From: an uncultured Rhizobiaceae bacterium
GTDB taxonomy: Bacteria > Pseudomonadota > Alphaproteobacteria > Rhizobiales > Rhizobiaceae
Assembly (NCBI GenBank): GCA_951813045.1
Contig: CATOTF010000002.1
Span: forward strand, 2,170,001 to 2,234,000
DNA length: 64,000 nucleotides
Reading direction: 5' to 3'
A program made the position numbers and the translations under genes. Every line of letters starts with the position of its first letter. The first letter of the stretch is position 1. Of the stretch, positions 8,821-17,405 are shown one piece after another. A model generated the notes under the pieces. The model searched no databases and was not told where the DNA came from. It saw only the letters and a list, made by a program, of their open reading frames with translations.

Positions 8821-9582
8821 TTAAAACAAACTCAACGGTGTATAGACATCACTTTCCAAAACACTAGACCCCGACAATTTCAACAGCTCCAATTCGGGGA
8901 TCAACCTTGCTTTGTCGATCCCTCGTCGTAGAGCAATCCGCATATTCTCAAGATCTTCATCACCAACGTTTCCTGTCGTGATGTAGGGTAAAGCTGGTTG
9001 TTGTGGGCTCCATTCAAGCACTTTAAGCGCGTTTGACAATTCCGGCTCAAACGTCTGAAAAAGATACCAGCAATATGCATCAACGGCACAAATATCTGCA
9101 TCACCCGTTGCCACCATTGTTGCTGAAGATCGATGCGCCCCACTGAGCACGGTGCGATCAAACCAGCTCAATGCATCTCCGATCATCGGTGTCAGGCATT
9201 TCACTCCGGATAGGGAATTTGGCCCGTTATAGGCAAATAACGCTTCCTTTGTTGCGGTAATATCGGAATACGAAAATTCTTTACTGATCAAAATCGCGCT
9301 GGCGTAATAAGGCCCACTCCAACCTCCAACATTGAAATGCGGAGTTCCCAACAAGGCCGCCTGCCCCTTTGGGAATTTTGAAAAGGGATAACCGCAAGTC
9401 TGGCTAAAAAACAGGCTCGAAGAATCCCACCAGCTGGTTTCGTCATCACCGCGAAAAAGTTCGTCAGGACGATCAAAGCCAAAATCGGCAAATGAGTCCC
9501 TCAACGCATCCCAATAAAGGTCCGTTTCAGCCCTGATTTCGGGCCAATCGTACATGGGCAGTGTAGCTATCAAAGCGTTCAA
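8821..9582 (-). CDS. PhnD/transferrin-like periplasmic-binding-fold protein
   Basis: A 253-residue protein with the fold of PhnD-type phosphonate/phosphite binding proteins: N-terminal ATLPMYDWPE, a central LFFSQTCGYPFSK with GTPHFNVGGWSGPYY, and NGPNSLSGVKCLTP near 120-135. It starts with no signal peptide, so it is unlikely to act as a classical secreted solute-binding protein and may be a cytosolic sensor or enzyme-like relative. No ABC permease or ATPase genes accompany it. Instead its ATG overlaps the end of a fatty-acid-desaturase gene by 4 bases (ATGA), implying coupling. Confidence 0.72.
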   Translation of the reverse strand: MNALIATLPMYDWPEIRAETDLYWDALRDSFADFGFDRPDELFRGDDETSWWDSSSLFFSQTCGYPFSKFPKGQAALLGTPHFNVGGWSGPYYASAILISKEFSYSDITATKEALFAYNGPNSLSGVKCLTPMIGDALSWFDRTVLSGAHRSSATMVATGDADICAVDAYCWYLFQTFEPELSNALKVLEWSPQQPALPYITTGNVGDEDLENMRIALRRGIDKARLIPELELLKLSGSSVLESDVYTPLSLF

Positions 9583-10496
9583 GAAGATGAATCTGCGGCT
9601 ACGTGATCACGATACATATACGGATGATCAACCGGCTGTTTTATAGAAAAGGCAAAGCGCCGCGTAATTTCACCATAGCCCTTGAACAATGTGTGTCCGT
9701 TCGCATTTAAAAACTGTTCTCGTCTTTCACGGTAGATGCCCGGCAAGTCATACCATGGCTCATGCGGGTTCGCGTGATGAACGATGTGCAGATTATTGTT
9801 AAGATAGAGCAACGCAAGCGCCGGGTTGGTCTCAACGATGGCCGTTCTCCCGCCAACATTTTCTGCAGCCTGATGTTCCGCGTATGAACGCAATGAAATC
9901 AGGCTCATCGCCGGATAAATAACAACCGCAGCGTAAACCCAAAACGGCATCGCGAAAACCACAGTAACGATAAACGTGAGAGCCGATAGGCCCAGAACAT
10001 GCAGCAACCAAGCACAACCAACGCCCTGTTCTCCCCTTCTCAAGCGCGCTATTTCAGTGCGCAAGAAGCCATAGATAGTTAGAGCGGGCCCGATTGTAAG
10101 GCGCCCGAAGAGCGTGTTGTTGAAACGGAACAGTTTTTTCATGAGTGGGCGCATCAATGTGTAATCCTGAAGCGGCCAAAAATAACTTTCCGGGTCTTCA
10201 TATGGATCGGTAAGATTTGCGTCATCGTGGTGTTTCAAATGCAAATCCCGATAACGTCGATAGGGAAATGTGACCGCCACTGGCAGGCTTACCAATATCT
10301 CATTTAACAACCGATATTTCGTCGGATGATCGTGGATTGTCTCATGCTGAAGAGAAGTATGAAACGCGCAAACAACTGGCAAAACCACCAGCCCAATCCA
10401 CCAAAGATCAGTCATCCACGCCAGCCCGGCAATCAGCCAAAGGCCATAGCACATAAATATCAACAGGAGCGTCGACCACTCAATTGATCGTTTCAT
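9579..10496 (-). CDS. membrane fatty acid desaturase
   Basis: A 305-residue di-iron membrane desaturase. Three histidine boxes are clear: HETIHDH near 49-55, HLKHHDD near 86-92 and HIVHHANPHEPW near 236-247. Hydrophobic helix pairs flank the boxes (about 10-45 and 165-200). The family introduces double bonds into acyl chains or hydroxylates hydrophobic substrates; the compact length and spacing fit either a fatty-acid desaturase or a carotenoid-type relative. It is divergent from bmt and shares a 160-bp intergenic region with it, and is coupled to the PhnD-like gene downstream. Confidence 0.86.
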   Translation of the reverse strand: MKRSIEWSTLLLIFMCYGLWLIAGLAWMTDLWWIGLVVLPVVCAFHTSLQHETIHDHPTKYRLLNEILVSLPVAVTFPYRRYRDLHLKHHDDANLTDPYEDPESYFWPLQDYTLMRPLMKKLFRFNNTLFGRLTIGPALTIYGFLRTEIARLRRGEQGVGCAWLLHVLGLSALTFIVTVVFAMPFWVYAAVVIYPAMSLISLRSYAEHQAAENVGGRTAIVETNPALALLYLNNNLHIVHHANPHEPWYDLPGIYRERREQFLNANGHTLFKGYGEITRRFAFSIKQPVDHPYMYRDHVAADSSS

Positions 10497-10576
10497 TAGT
10501 TTTTCTCAACCACCCCCGAAATTAAGGAGAATGTATCATGATTGAATCACCAAATAAATTTATTTTTGCATAGGTA

Positions 10577-10589
10577 TGCAAGCATTGCA
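10577..10589. promoter_or_regulatory. small inverted repeat in desaturase/bmt intergenic region
   Basis: TGCAA-GCA-TTGCA is a perfect 5-bp inverted repeat between the divergent desaturase and bmt genes. It could be an operator, but it is short and unsupported by a second copy. Confidence 0.25.
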
Positions 10590-10620
10590 CATATCATCAT
10601 AAGCATATAAAGCTAGAAAG

Positions 10621-10640
10621 ATATAAAGAATTCTTTATAT
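10621..10640. promoter_or_regulatory. palindromic operator upstream of bmt
   Basis: ATATAAAGAATTCTTTATAT is a perfect 20-bp palindrome ending 20 bases before the bmt ATG. Its core, ATAAAGA-N2-TCTTTAT, recurs with identical arms and spacing upstream of the CH3-THF methyltransferase gene at 27854-27869. A position just ahead of the ribosome binding site suits repression. From memory it resembles AT-rich sites of SAH-responsive ArsR-type SahR regulators of methionine genes, but I could not check this. Confidence 0.65.
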
Positions 10641-10660
10641 TGTTTTATCGAGAGGTTTCC

Positions 10661-11695
10661 ATGACCGGAAAATTACAAGCACTTATCGAAGAAAAAGGCG
10701 TCTTGCTGGCAGATGGTGCCACTGGCACCAATTTCTTCAATATGGGACTTATTTCTGGAGATGCACCGGAACTTTGGAATGAAGAATCACCTGAAAAGGT
10801 CAAATCCCTTCACCAAAGTTTTGTTGATGCGGGTTCGGACATAATTTTGACCAACACGTTTGGCGGCAACCGGCACCGGCTTAAGCTTCATGATGCCCAG
10901 GATCGGTCACGCGAACTTAACGAAAAAGCCGCAAGATTAGCTCGCGAAGTTGCAGATACGGTTGATAAGACCGTTCTTGTTGCAGGATCAGTCGGCCCGA
11001 CCGGAGAATTATTTGAACCGCTGGGTGAACTAACCCACAAAGACGCGGTCGCTTCATTTGCTGAACAGATGCATGGTTTAAAAGATGGTGGCGCGGATGT
11101 GCTTTGGATCGAAACGATGTCGGCCAGCGAAGAAATCAAAGCTGCAGCAGAAGCCGCTTCGCAGGTTGGTCTGGAATATATATTCACCGCCAGCTTTGAT
11201 ACCGCCGGACGTACAATGATGGGCATTACACCATCAGAGCTTAGTACACTGGCCAACGATCTCCCTTCCTCTCCAACTGCCGTTGGTGCCAACTGCGGGG
11301 TCGGCGCGACTGATCTGCTCTTCTCCATCCTTGATATGACCCAAAATGGCTCCACCGCAGACGGTGGTAATATCGCAGTCATCGCCAAAGCCAACTGCGG
11401 CGTACCGCGCGTGAGTGGCGATCAGGTGATCTACACCGGCACTCCTGAGCTCATGGCAAACTATGTGCAGCTGGCGATTGATGCCGGTGCAAAAATTATC
11501 GGCGGTTGCTGCGGAACTTCTGCAGAGCACCTTGAAGCCATGCGCGTTGCAATCGACACCCATGAAAAATCGGGCAGACCCACCTTGGATGCCGTTGTGG
11601 CCGCAACTGGAGCACTGGTAAACCCTATCTCGCAAGCTGGTTCATCGGATGCCGATAAATCAAGAGGCGGCAGACGCAGAGGTCGCCGGCGTTAA
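10661..11695 (+). CDS. bmt: betaine-homocysteine S-methyltransferase-type enzyme
   Basis: A 344-residue homocysteine methyltransferase, a Zn-dependent TIM-barrel enzyme that passes a methyl group from a betaine-type donor to homocysteine to form methionine. The zinc ligands are visible as Cys212 in GANCGVG and the Cys283-Cys284 pair in IIGGCCGTS; the N-terminal LLADGATGTNFF and TNTFGGNR also fit. ATG 10661 is preferred over an in-frame TTG seven codons upstream because a GAGAGG ribosome site precedes it. The last 15 residues are unusual: an Arg/Gly-rich tail, SRGGRRRGRRR, also present in related form on three other enzymes of the pathway in this window. A perfect palindrome lies just upstream. 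Confidence 0.9.
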   Translation: MTGKLQALIEEKGVLLADGATGTNFFNMGLISGDAPELWNEESPEKVKSLHQSFVDAGSDIILTNTFGGNRHRLKLHDAQDRSRELNEKAARLAREVADTVDKTVLVAGSVGPTGELFEPLGELTHKDAVASFAEQMHGLKDGGADVLWIETMSASEEIKAAAEAASQVGLEYIFTASFDTAGRTMMGITPSELSTLANDLPSSPTAVGANCGVGATDLLFSILDMTQNGSTADGGNIAVIAKANCGVPRVSGDQVIYTGTPELMANYVQLAIDAGAKIIGGCCGTSAEHLEAMRVAIDTHEKSGRPTLDAVVAATGALVNPISQAGSSDADKSRGGRRRGRRR

Positions 11696-11701
11696 ACGAA
11701 C

Positions 11702-12349
11702 TTATACAAACGCTCTCATATGAAAGGCCTGATGTTCAGGTTCGTAAATGTATTTGCACCCTACCGGACAGGCATGACGAGCAATACACCCGCCCGTAAA
11801 GCAATCTGCTCCTTCATCGCTACGCACATGAGATTTGCAGGCAAGATAATCGTACCCTTGGTCCGTAAACGCGCTAACTGGGCAGGATGTTAGACAGGGT
11901 TTATCCGTGCACGTGTCGCAAGGGTGAACACTGTTTATTTTTGAGACCTGACCAAGCTCAATATTAAAGATCAAAGCCGCGCGGAAGGCAGTCCACAGGC
12001 CGTATTCCGGATGAATAAGCAAACCGATTGGTGACTGCTGCATTCCCATTGCTTCCACCGCGTAGCGCTGGAAGGGCCAGACCGGGTCTCCAAATGGAAA
12101 ACGGATTTCCGCACAGATCTGTTCGGCGACGGGAGAAAGGGTGTTGACCGTCCAACGGTTCAATCCATCAGGTTCATCGTCGTTAAATTCCGACGAAGAA
12201 TAAAATTGCGACCAAAGGCTGCTACCAATATTACCAACCAACAGCCCGGCTTTACCGTCCGCATTGAACCAACCAAACGTGTGCAGCCCGGAAGGCGCAA
12301 GCAACACCTGCGCCTTCTGTTCCAGCGACTGCGTGGTATCAACTGTCAT
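11702..12349 (-). CDS. ferredoxin-like protein with two 4Fe-4S sites
   Basis: A 215-residue protein whose C-terminal third carries two cysteine sets: CDTCTDKPCLTSCP near residues 142-156, and a second set spanning about 167-198 ending CIARHACPVG. Together they resemble a two-cluster ferredoxin domain similar to that of QueG-type proteins, though the corrinoid-binding QueG core is not evident. The N-terminal 130 residues match nothing I recognise. It lies 19 bases downstream of the VWA gene, as third gene of a sigma-VWA-ferredoxin run, and converges on bmt with only 6 bases between. Role unknown, probably cytosolic electron transfer. Confidence 0.75.
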   Translation of the reverse strand: MTVDTTQSLEQKAQVLLAPSGLHTFGWFNADGKAGLLVGNIGSSLWSQFYSSSEFNDDEPDGLNRWTVNTLSPVAEQICAEIRFPFGDPVWPFQRYAVEAMGMQQSPIGLLIHPEYGLWTAFRAALIFNIELGQVSKINSVHPCDTCTDKPCLTSCPVSAFTDQGYDYLACKSHVRSDEGADCFTGGCIARHACPVGCKYIYEPEHQAFHMRAFV

Positions 12350-12368
12350 ATTTCGGCCAATTCCAGAT

Positions 12369-14423
12369 TCAATTCGATAATGACCCTGCCATGCGAACCA
12401 ATTGAACGAAAGACGCCCTATAGCCGAATATGTCTTTGCCCTTAAATTCTGATGCCCGGTCCGCGATATCCTTGTAGCTGAAATCAGAAAGAGCGGGATG
12501 ACCTCTCAATTTTTGTCCGAACGCAGCGACCATACTGGCAAAGCCCGCATCGGTAACATCTGTTCCATTCGTAGAACCTTCCAGAATTGGTGTCTTCAGC
12601 AGTTTGCTTTTCTCTTCGCCGGGAATCTTATAACGCAGTTTGAGGAAACCGATTTCATCGGAGGTCTCAGTCTCAGCCGCAGCACCATCCTTTTGATAAC
12701 GCAATGCATCGTTCAAAACCGCAGCGCTCCCAACAGGGGTGAGTTCGTAGATGGCGGTAACCGTATGCCCAGCCCCAATTTCACCAGCATCGATTTTATC
12801 GTTGTTGAAATCTTCACGATTGAGCGCGCGAGTTTCGTAACCAATCAACCTGTACTCGGCAATTTTTGCCGGGTTGAGCTCCACTTGAATTTTTACATCA
12901 TTTGCGATGGGAAACAGCGTGCTGCCCGCTTCTTCCACGAGGGATTTTTGTGCTTCGGCCAGCGTGTCGATATAGGCTGCCTGCCCGTTTCCGTTCTGCG
13001 CCAGGGATTGCATTAGCGCATCATTGTAATTGCCACGCCCAAAGCCAAAAACTGAAAGAAAAATCCCGCTTTTACGCTTTTTCGCAATGAAACCCTTCAA
13101 TTGTTCGGGGTCGGATATCCCAACATTGAAGTCCCCATCTGTCGCCAGCATGACTCGGTTTACGCCGCCTTCAACAAAGCTTTGTTCCGCCAGCCTGTAG
13201 GCCTGTTCGATGCCCTGAGCACCGCCCGTTGAACCACCAGAATAAAGGCTCTCAAGCGCATTGAGAATTTCATGGCTATTGGAAACCGTTGTTGGTTCTA
13301 ACACGGTCCCAGCACGTCCTGCATAGGTAACAATCGACACCATATCTGCTGGATTCAGTTTTTGAAGAAGCAGGCGAAAGCTCTTGATTAGAAGCGGTAG
13401 TTTATCTGACGCACCCATGGAACCTGACACATCCAGCAGGAACACAAGGTTGGCTTTAGGTTGCACCGCACGATCGACATCATAGCCCTTGATCCCGATA
13501 TGCATCAGCTTCGTGTGCTCATTCCAGGGCGTTTTCATGAGCGTAACACTTGGCTTGAACGGTTGAGATTTGTCGCCGGGAACCGGATAAGCATAATCAA
13601 AATAATTGATCATCTCCTCAACCCGCACCATGTCCTTCGGCGGCAGGTTACCGCTGTTCAACATGGCCCGAACGCGGGCATAGGACGCCGTATCAACGTC
13701 AATAGAGAAAGTTGAGACCGGGTCAATTTTGACTGATTTCACTCTATTGTCTTTAAACTGCTCGTATCTTTCACCGCTTACCGAAGAAGTCTCTGATTCG
13801 AGAGTGAATATGGTTTGAACACGCTGCTTTTTGCGAACATTATTAAAACTATCCAACTCGGCTGAACCATCAGGATTAGAACTAATGCCAAGGCGCGTCC
13901 CTTTATTTCTCAGTGGTGCTGGCTGCATCAATACAACACTTGGTTGAGGTTCTATTGATTTAGAAACGCCCGCCGCTTTTGCCGCGTTACGCCTACGTTC
14001 TTCTTTTGCGGGCGCAATCACGCTGTCGCTCAAAATTGTTTCAGCATCAAATTCTACCGGTGGCTGTTCCGTCAATGGAACAACCGCTTGTTGAGGTGCA
14101 AACCCCAGTGGGACTGGCTGCATTATGTTCCACGTCACGACGCCCGCTATGGGCAAAGTCAATGCTCCGGCAAATGTGGCCATTGCCGCGGGCTTCATAT
14201 TCCAAATTGGTTTCAGTGTGGAATTCACGATCATTCTCCATACATTTGTGAGTACGGACGTTTGACGGCCACTAACGCCGGTTCCTTGGGCTACGGCAGA
14301 ATTTATTTCATCCTGCGTTAGATCAAACGCGTCCAAAGCGGCGGAAACAGCCATCTCGCGTTGTTGATCGTTCGGCGTTGGAGCCGTCACACGACTCAGT
14401 ATTTCAAGATCTGGATCTTTCAT
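12369..14423 (-). CDS. VWA-domain protein (YfbK-like), membrane anchored
   Basis: A 684-residue protein. Its cytoplasmic N-terminus leads to one hydrophobic segment near residues 84-102 (MATFAGALTLPIAGVV), then a Pro-rich low-complexity linker, a conserved N-terminal vWF-type block (VDTASYARVRAMLNSGNLPP, about 243-262), a von Willebrand A domain with the metal site DVSGSMG near 330 and TDGDFNVG near 430, and a C-terminal block of the DUF3520 type. The architecture is that of E. coli YfbK. It follows the sigma-factor gene by a single base, so it may serve as that factor's membrane partner, by position only. Confidence 0.85.
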   Translation of the reverse strand: MKDPDLEILSRVTAPTPNDQQREMAVSAALDAFDLTQDEINSAVAQGTGVSGRQTSVLTNVWRMIVNSTLKPIWNMKPAAMATFAGALTLPIAGVVTWNIMQPVPLGFAPQQAVVPLTEQPPVEFDAETILSDSVIAPAKEERRRNAAKAAGVSKSIEPQPSVVLMQPAPLRNKGTRLGISSNPDGSAELDSFNNVRKKQRVQTIFTLESETSSVSGERYEQFKDNRVKSVKIDPVSTFSIDVDTASYARVRAMLNSGNLPPKDMVRVEEMINYFDYAYPVPGDKSQPFKPSVTLMKTPWNEHTKLMHIGIKGYDVDRAVQPKANLVFLLDVSGSMGASDKLPLLIKSFRLLLQKLNPADMVSIVTYAGRAGTVLEPTTVSNSHEILNALESLYSGGSTGGAQGIEQAYRLAEQSFVEGGVNRVMLATDGDFNVGISDPEQLKGFIAKKRKSGIFLSVFGFGRGNYNDALMQSLAQNGNGQAAYIDTLAEAQKSLVEEAGSTLFPIANDVKIQVELNPAKIAEYRLIGYETRALNREDFNNDKIDAGEIGAGHTVTAIYELTPVGSAAVLNDALRYQKDGAAAETETSDEIGFLKLRYKIPGEEKSKLLKTPILEGSTNGTDVTDAGFASMVAAFGQKLRGHPALSDFSYKDIADRASEFKGKDIFGYRASFVQLVRMAGSLSN

Positions 14424-14424
14424 C

Positions 14425-14979
14425 TCAATTATCAGCCTCCTGTATCATCAATATTTTCAGCCGTTTTTTTGCATCATGTATATTTGACGAAACTGTCCCC
14501 TCAGCACATTCCATCGCCGTCGCGGCTTCGCCATGGGTAAGCCCCTCCCCAAACACAAGCAGAACCGAATCCCGTTGCCGGTCCGGTAATTGTCGAACTG
14601 CGGCCCACAATTGTTCTACCGGGTCGTCGTGTGTCAGGTCGTGCGGAGCTTCGCAGACAGCACGTTCAGGTTCGTTAGCCCAGGCATCCAGTTTCTTCAG
14701 ATTCGCGGTTACGCGCCTCTGATGATCTTTAACTGCATTCAAAACCACCCGATAAAGCCACGTCGAAAAACGAGATTGCCGCGAGTAAGAACCAAGCGTG
14801 CGCGCAAGGCGAATACAGACTTCCTGCGCAATATCTTCCGCATCTTCGCGATTGCCGCACCATTTCCAAGCAACACGAAAAATCATGTCGTAATGACGTG
14901 AAATAAGTGCGGAAAAACCCGCCCGGTCCCCCGCAACCGCGCGTACTATCAACTCATCATCGGTATCATCAACAATCAT
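14425..14979 (-). CDS. ECF-type RNA polymerase sigma factor
   Basis: A 184-residue sigma-70-family factor with sigma-2 (about 25-95, including the DAEDIAQEVCIRLAR -10-binding helix and RFSTWLYRVVLNAVKDHQRR) and sigma-4 (about 125-175, LPDRQRDSVLLVFGEGLTHGEAATAMECAEGTVSSNIHDAKKRL split across helices) and no sigma-3, which is the ECF layout. No separate anti-sigma gene is visible. The adjacent membrane VWA protein begins one base after the stop codon and is the obvious candidate partner. Confidence 0.9.
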   Translation of the reverse strand: MIVDDTDDELIVRAVAGDRAGFSALISRHYDMIFRVAWKWCGNREDAEDIAQEVCIRLARTLGSYSRQSRFSTWLYRVVLNAVKDHQRRVTANLKKLDAWANEPERAVCEAPHDLTHDDPVEQLWAAVRQLPDRQRDSVLLVFGEGLTHGEAATAMECAEGTVSSNIHDAKKRLKILMIQEADN

Positions 14980-15414
14980 ATCTGACCGTTAGACGCACCA
15001 AAATGGGCAATCCTTGGGTGGCTTGGAAAAAGATTTGTACGCGACTAATCAGATCGACGGTGTATCAACAAACATGATGGGGGCCGGATTCAAATTCGCC
15101 CAAATTTACATCCCCTTGGGGGTAACCGCGGCAATCATCACCTAAGTGTCAACGAAAAACCTAAACAAACCAGCCGGCAGTTCACCTTCGGGGTGAATTG
15201 AACTCTAACTAAATATGAGCATTTGATGTCCGTTAAGAGAATCTATTGACATTTACAATTTTGACGGTTGTTCAACTTACAACATAACCATTGACGCTTC
15301 GACGGACAATTTGCTGACCGTCTGAAACTTGAACTCTTGATCAAAATGAATGGGTCGTGGGATCATTACAGAAGCGCTTGTATTTGTCTTGGTCGGCAAT
15401 AAATATCTCACGAA
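14980..15414. other. intergenic region upstream of the sigma factor
   Basis: About 435 bases with no gene I recognise. It should contain the sigma-factor promoter, but I could not assign -35/-10 elements. One stable hairpin with a UUCG-type loop lies at 15181-15197 (TTCACC-TTCGG-GGTGAA), without a T run. Confidence 0.5.
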
Positions 15415-15636
15415 TCACAATTGGAACGAATTTGCCCAGAATGCCAAACGAAACTGCACCATCGTGTTATTTGCGTCGCATCTATCTCCAGTAATCGTCG
15501 ACCCAGATAGCAGCGACAATAACACCAAAACCATTGAGAACAAGATCTGGCCTGTCGCTGATTTTGGCGTCCGCAAATCATTATTAAGGCAACTCGCCCC
15601 ACATTCGTTGCAATATTTGCCTCCAAACACACCCAT
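15415..15636 (-). CDS. possible small zinc-ribbon membrane protein
   Basis: A possible 73-residue protein starting at ATG 15636 (or 15645). It opens with a C-x2-C-x3-C pair (KYCNECGASC), like a degenerate zinc ribbon, then has a hydrophobic helix (ILFSMVLVLLSLLSGS, about 30-45). That arrangement is common in small alphaproteobacterial membrane proteins. No strong ribosome site and no homologue known to me, so it may be chance. Confidence 0.3.
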   Translation of the reverse strand: MGVFGGKYCNECGASCLNNDLRTPKSATGQILFSMVLVLLSLLSGSTITGDRCDANNTMVQFRLAFWANSFQL

Positions 15637-15788
15637 ATTTAGCATTTCAGCCGGTGTAAAGCACGTTCCAAATTCTCGAGTGAAATCACCGCCGGCGGAC
15701 GTAACGATTTAATACCGATAGTTCCCTTGCGTTCTGTTGTTCGCAACAACGCGCCACCAGTCGCATACATATTTTAGCCACACTCAGA

Positions 15789-16913
15789 CTACGTGCTTGC
15801 CGGAGTATTTGTCCAGATTTCGACCGATTGACCGCGGCCGCGAATTGCCATATCGCCGCGTGGGTGTAATTGTTCCAGCAATTTTTTCGCTTCTTCGCAT
15901 TCGTTTTCTTCAGTGACAGCAGTTATCAAGTTTTGACCTACGACGAGATCACACTGGAGTGTCCGGGTAGCCCGTTGGAGACGGCTCGCGATATTCACAG
16001 TGTCACCAATTACTGTAAAATTGACATATTCCTCGGTACCCACGTCGCCGAGAACCACGGCACCGTAATTCAGACCAATTCCGATTTGGATGGGTGTCAA
16101 TCCATTCTTGACCCGTTTTTGGTTCCAGGTTTGCGCCGCGATGAGAAGTCTGTAGGCGCAAGATAGCGCGTTGCTCGCGTCCTTTTGTCTCATCTCAGGA
16201 AAGCCAAAGATAGCCAAGACCTCATCACCGATATAGCCCTCAATCGTCCCGTCGCATTTGAATATTTCTTTCTCCATCCAACAATGTATCTCGCGGAGTA
16301 GATCTATCACTTGTTCAGGTTCGAGAGTTTCAGAAAGCTTAGTAAATCCAACGATATCAGCAAACAGAACAGCTAAATCCTGGCGCCTCACATCACCAAG
16401 CGGTTGGTCTTTCTCAGCCAAAGTCTCCACGATCTTTGGTGAAAAATATCTGGCCAGGTTGTTACGCGCTCGTTCGGCCACACGTTCGGCAGCTTGTGCC
16501 TCCTGAAGACGCTTCTCTGCCAGTATGCGGGCCGATACATCTCTTTGTACAGCGACATATTGATAGGCCTCACCACGCTCATTTTTCAGCGGCACGATTG
16601 ACCATTCCATCCAAAACTCTGATCCATCTTTCTTGTAGTTTATAGTTTGGCCGTCCCAGCGGCGCATGGAGATTAGTTTTTCCCTCATATCGTTAAATAC
16701 CAGAGGATCGGTATTGGGGCCTTGGAATATCCTCGGAGACTTGCCAAGAACCTCCGAACTTGACCATCCTGTCATTCTTTCAAATGCTGGATTCACATAA
16801 ACGATTGCTGGACCAGGAGCATCGAGCTCGGCCGTCGTAATCAATATACTTTCCGCCGCTTCCACAATTACCGCAGCGGCATCAATCTCGATTTTCTCCT
16901 CGAATACCGTCAA
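15789..16913 (-). CDS. PAS domain-class III nucleotide cyclase
   Basis: A 374-residue soluble protein. The N-terminal PAS domain (about 10-130) resembles LOV domains, but where LOV has NCRFLQ this has SPRIFQG, so the flavin-reactive Cys is absent. A coiled-coil linker (about 130-165) leads to a class III cyclase domain (about 175-345). The metal Asp in LFADIVGF, the second Asp in YIGDEV and the VNIASRL Asn/Arg pair are kept. The Lys normally three residues before the Gly of xIGD (adenine recognition) is Gly here, so nucleotide preference is uncertain. No transmembrane helix and no operon partners. Confidence 0.87.
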   Translation of the reverse strand: MTVFEEKIEIDAAAVIVEAAESILITTAELDAPGPAIVYVNPAFERMTGWSSSEVLGKSPRIFQGPNTDPLVFNDMREKLISMRRWDGQTINYKKDGSEFWMEWSIVPLKNERGEAYQYVAVQRDVSARILAEKRLQEAQAAERVAERARNNLARYFSPKIVETLAEKDQPLGDVRRQDLAVLFADIVGFTKLSETLEPEQVIDLLREIHCWMEKEIFKCDGTIEGYIGDEVLAIFGFPEMRQKDASNALSCAYRLLIAAQTWNQKRVKNGLTPIQIGIGLNYGAVVLGDVGTEEYVNFTVIGDTVNIASRLQRATRTLQCDLVVGQNLITAVTEENECEEAKKLLEQLHPRGDMAIRGRGQSVEIWTNTPAST

Positions 16914-17405
16914 TTAATCACTCTACCTGTAAATTGCTCGGCTGATATGCAAGGCTTTCTTCAAACACAGTCTATCATGTCGGCTTGCTTGCTCCAAATC
17001 CAACCCATTCAAACTCACCAATGTTTGCCAGAATAGTCTCAATTCGACTAATAACCCATCAAAATGGATGTCTAGGGCGGGTCTAAAATCTACATCTCGA
17101 TTCTGTCGTTGTGGTCACGCAGCAACATACTCAATGCAGTTAAAATTGGTTCCAAGCCGACCTCAATTCAGAATTGAATAATCGGAAGCGGAACCATCAT
17201 TAGGCCCAATACACCGCTTATTCGAAAGTTCGTTGTCGATTGCGACTGATTTGTTCCAACCATTTCGCCTCAGGTGTACTTGCCCGGTTTAATCAAGCCG
17301 CACTCACCCCTTTACCGCAGAACGCCAGACTTCCCGCTGGATGAAGTCGGCGATAAATTCGCGACTTCTTACTTCCCTGCAATTTGGTGCCCTGACCTCG
17401 CGTGT
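16914..17405. other. intergenic region between cyclase and mttB-like gene
   Basis: About 490 bases downstream of the minus-strand mttB-like gene and upstream of the cyclase gene. It should hold the cyclase promoter. I see no convincing gene, terminator hairpin or repeat. Confidence 0.5.

Noticed and set aside
10500-10660. Possible SAM or cobalamin riboswitch upstream of bmt
   Set aside because: No conserved core of either type found; the visible structure is a DNA palindrome.
10888-11394. 168-codon minus-strand frame within bmt
   Set aside because: Shadow of a well-supported gene with intact zinc cysteines.
15350-15712. 120-codon plus-strand frame
   Set aside because: No recognisable domain. 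The opposite strand has a zinc-ribbon-like pattern, itself weak.
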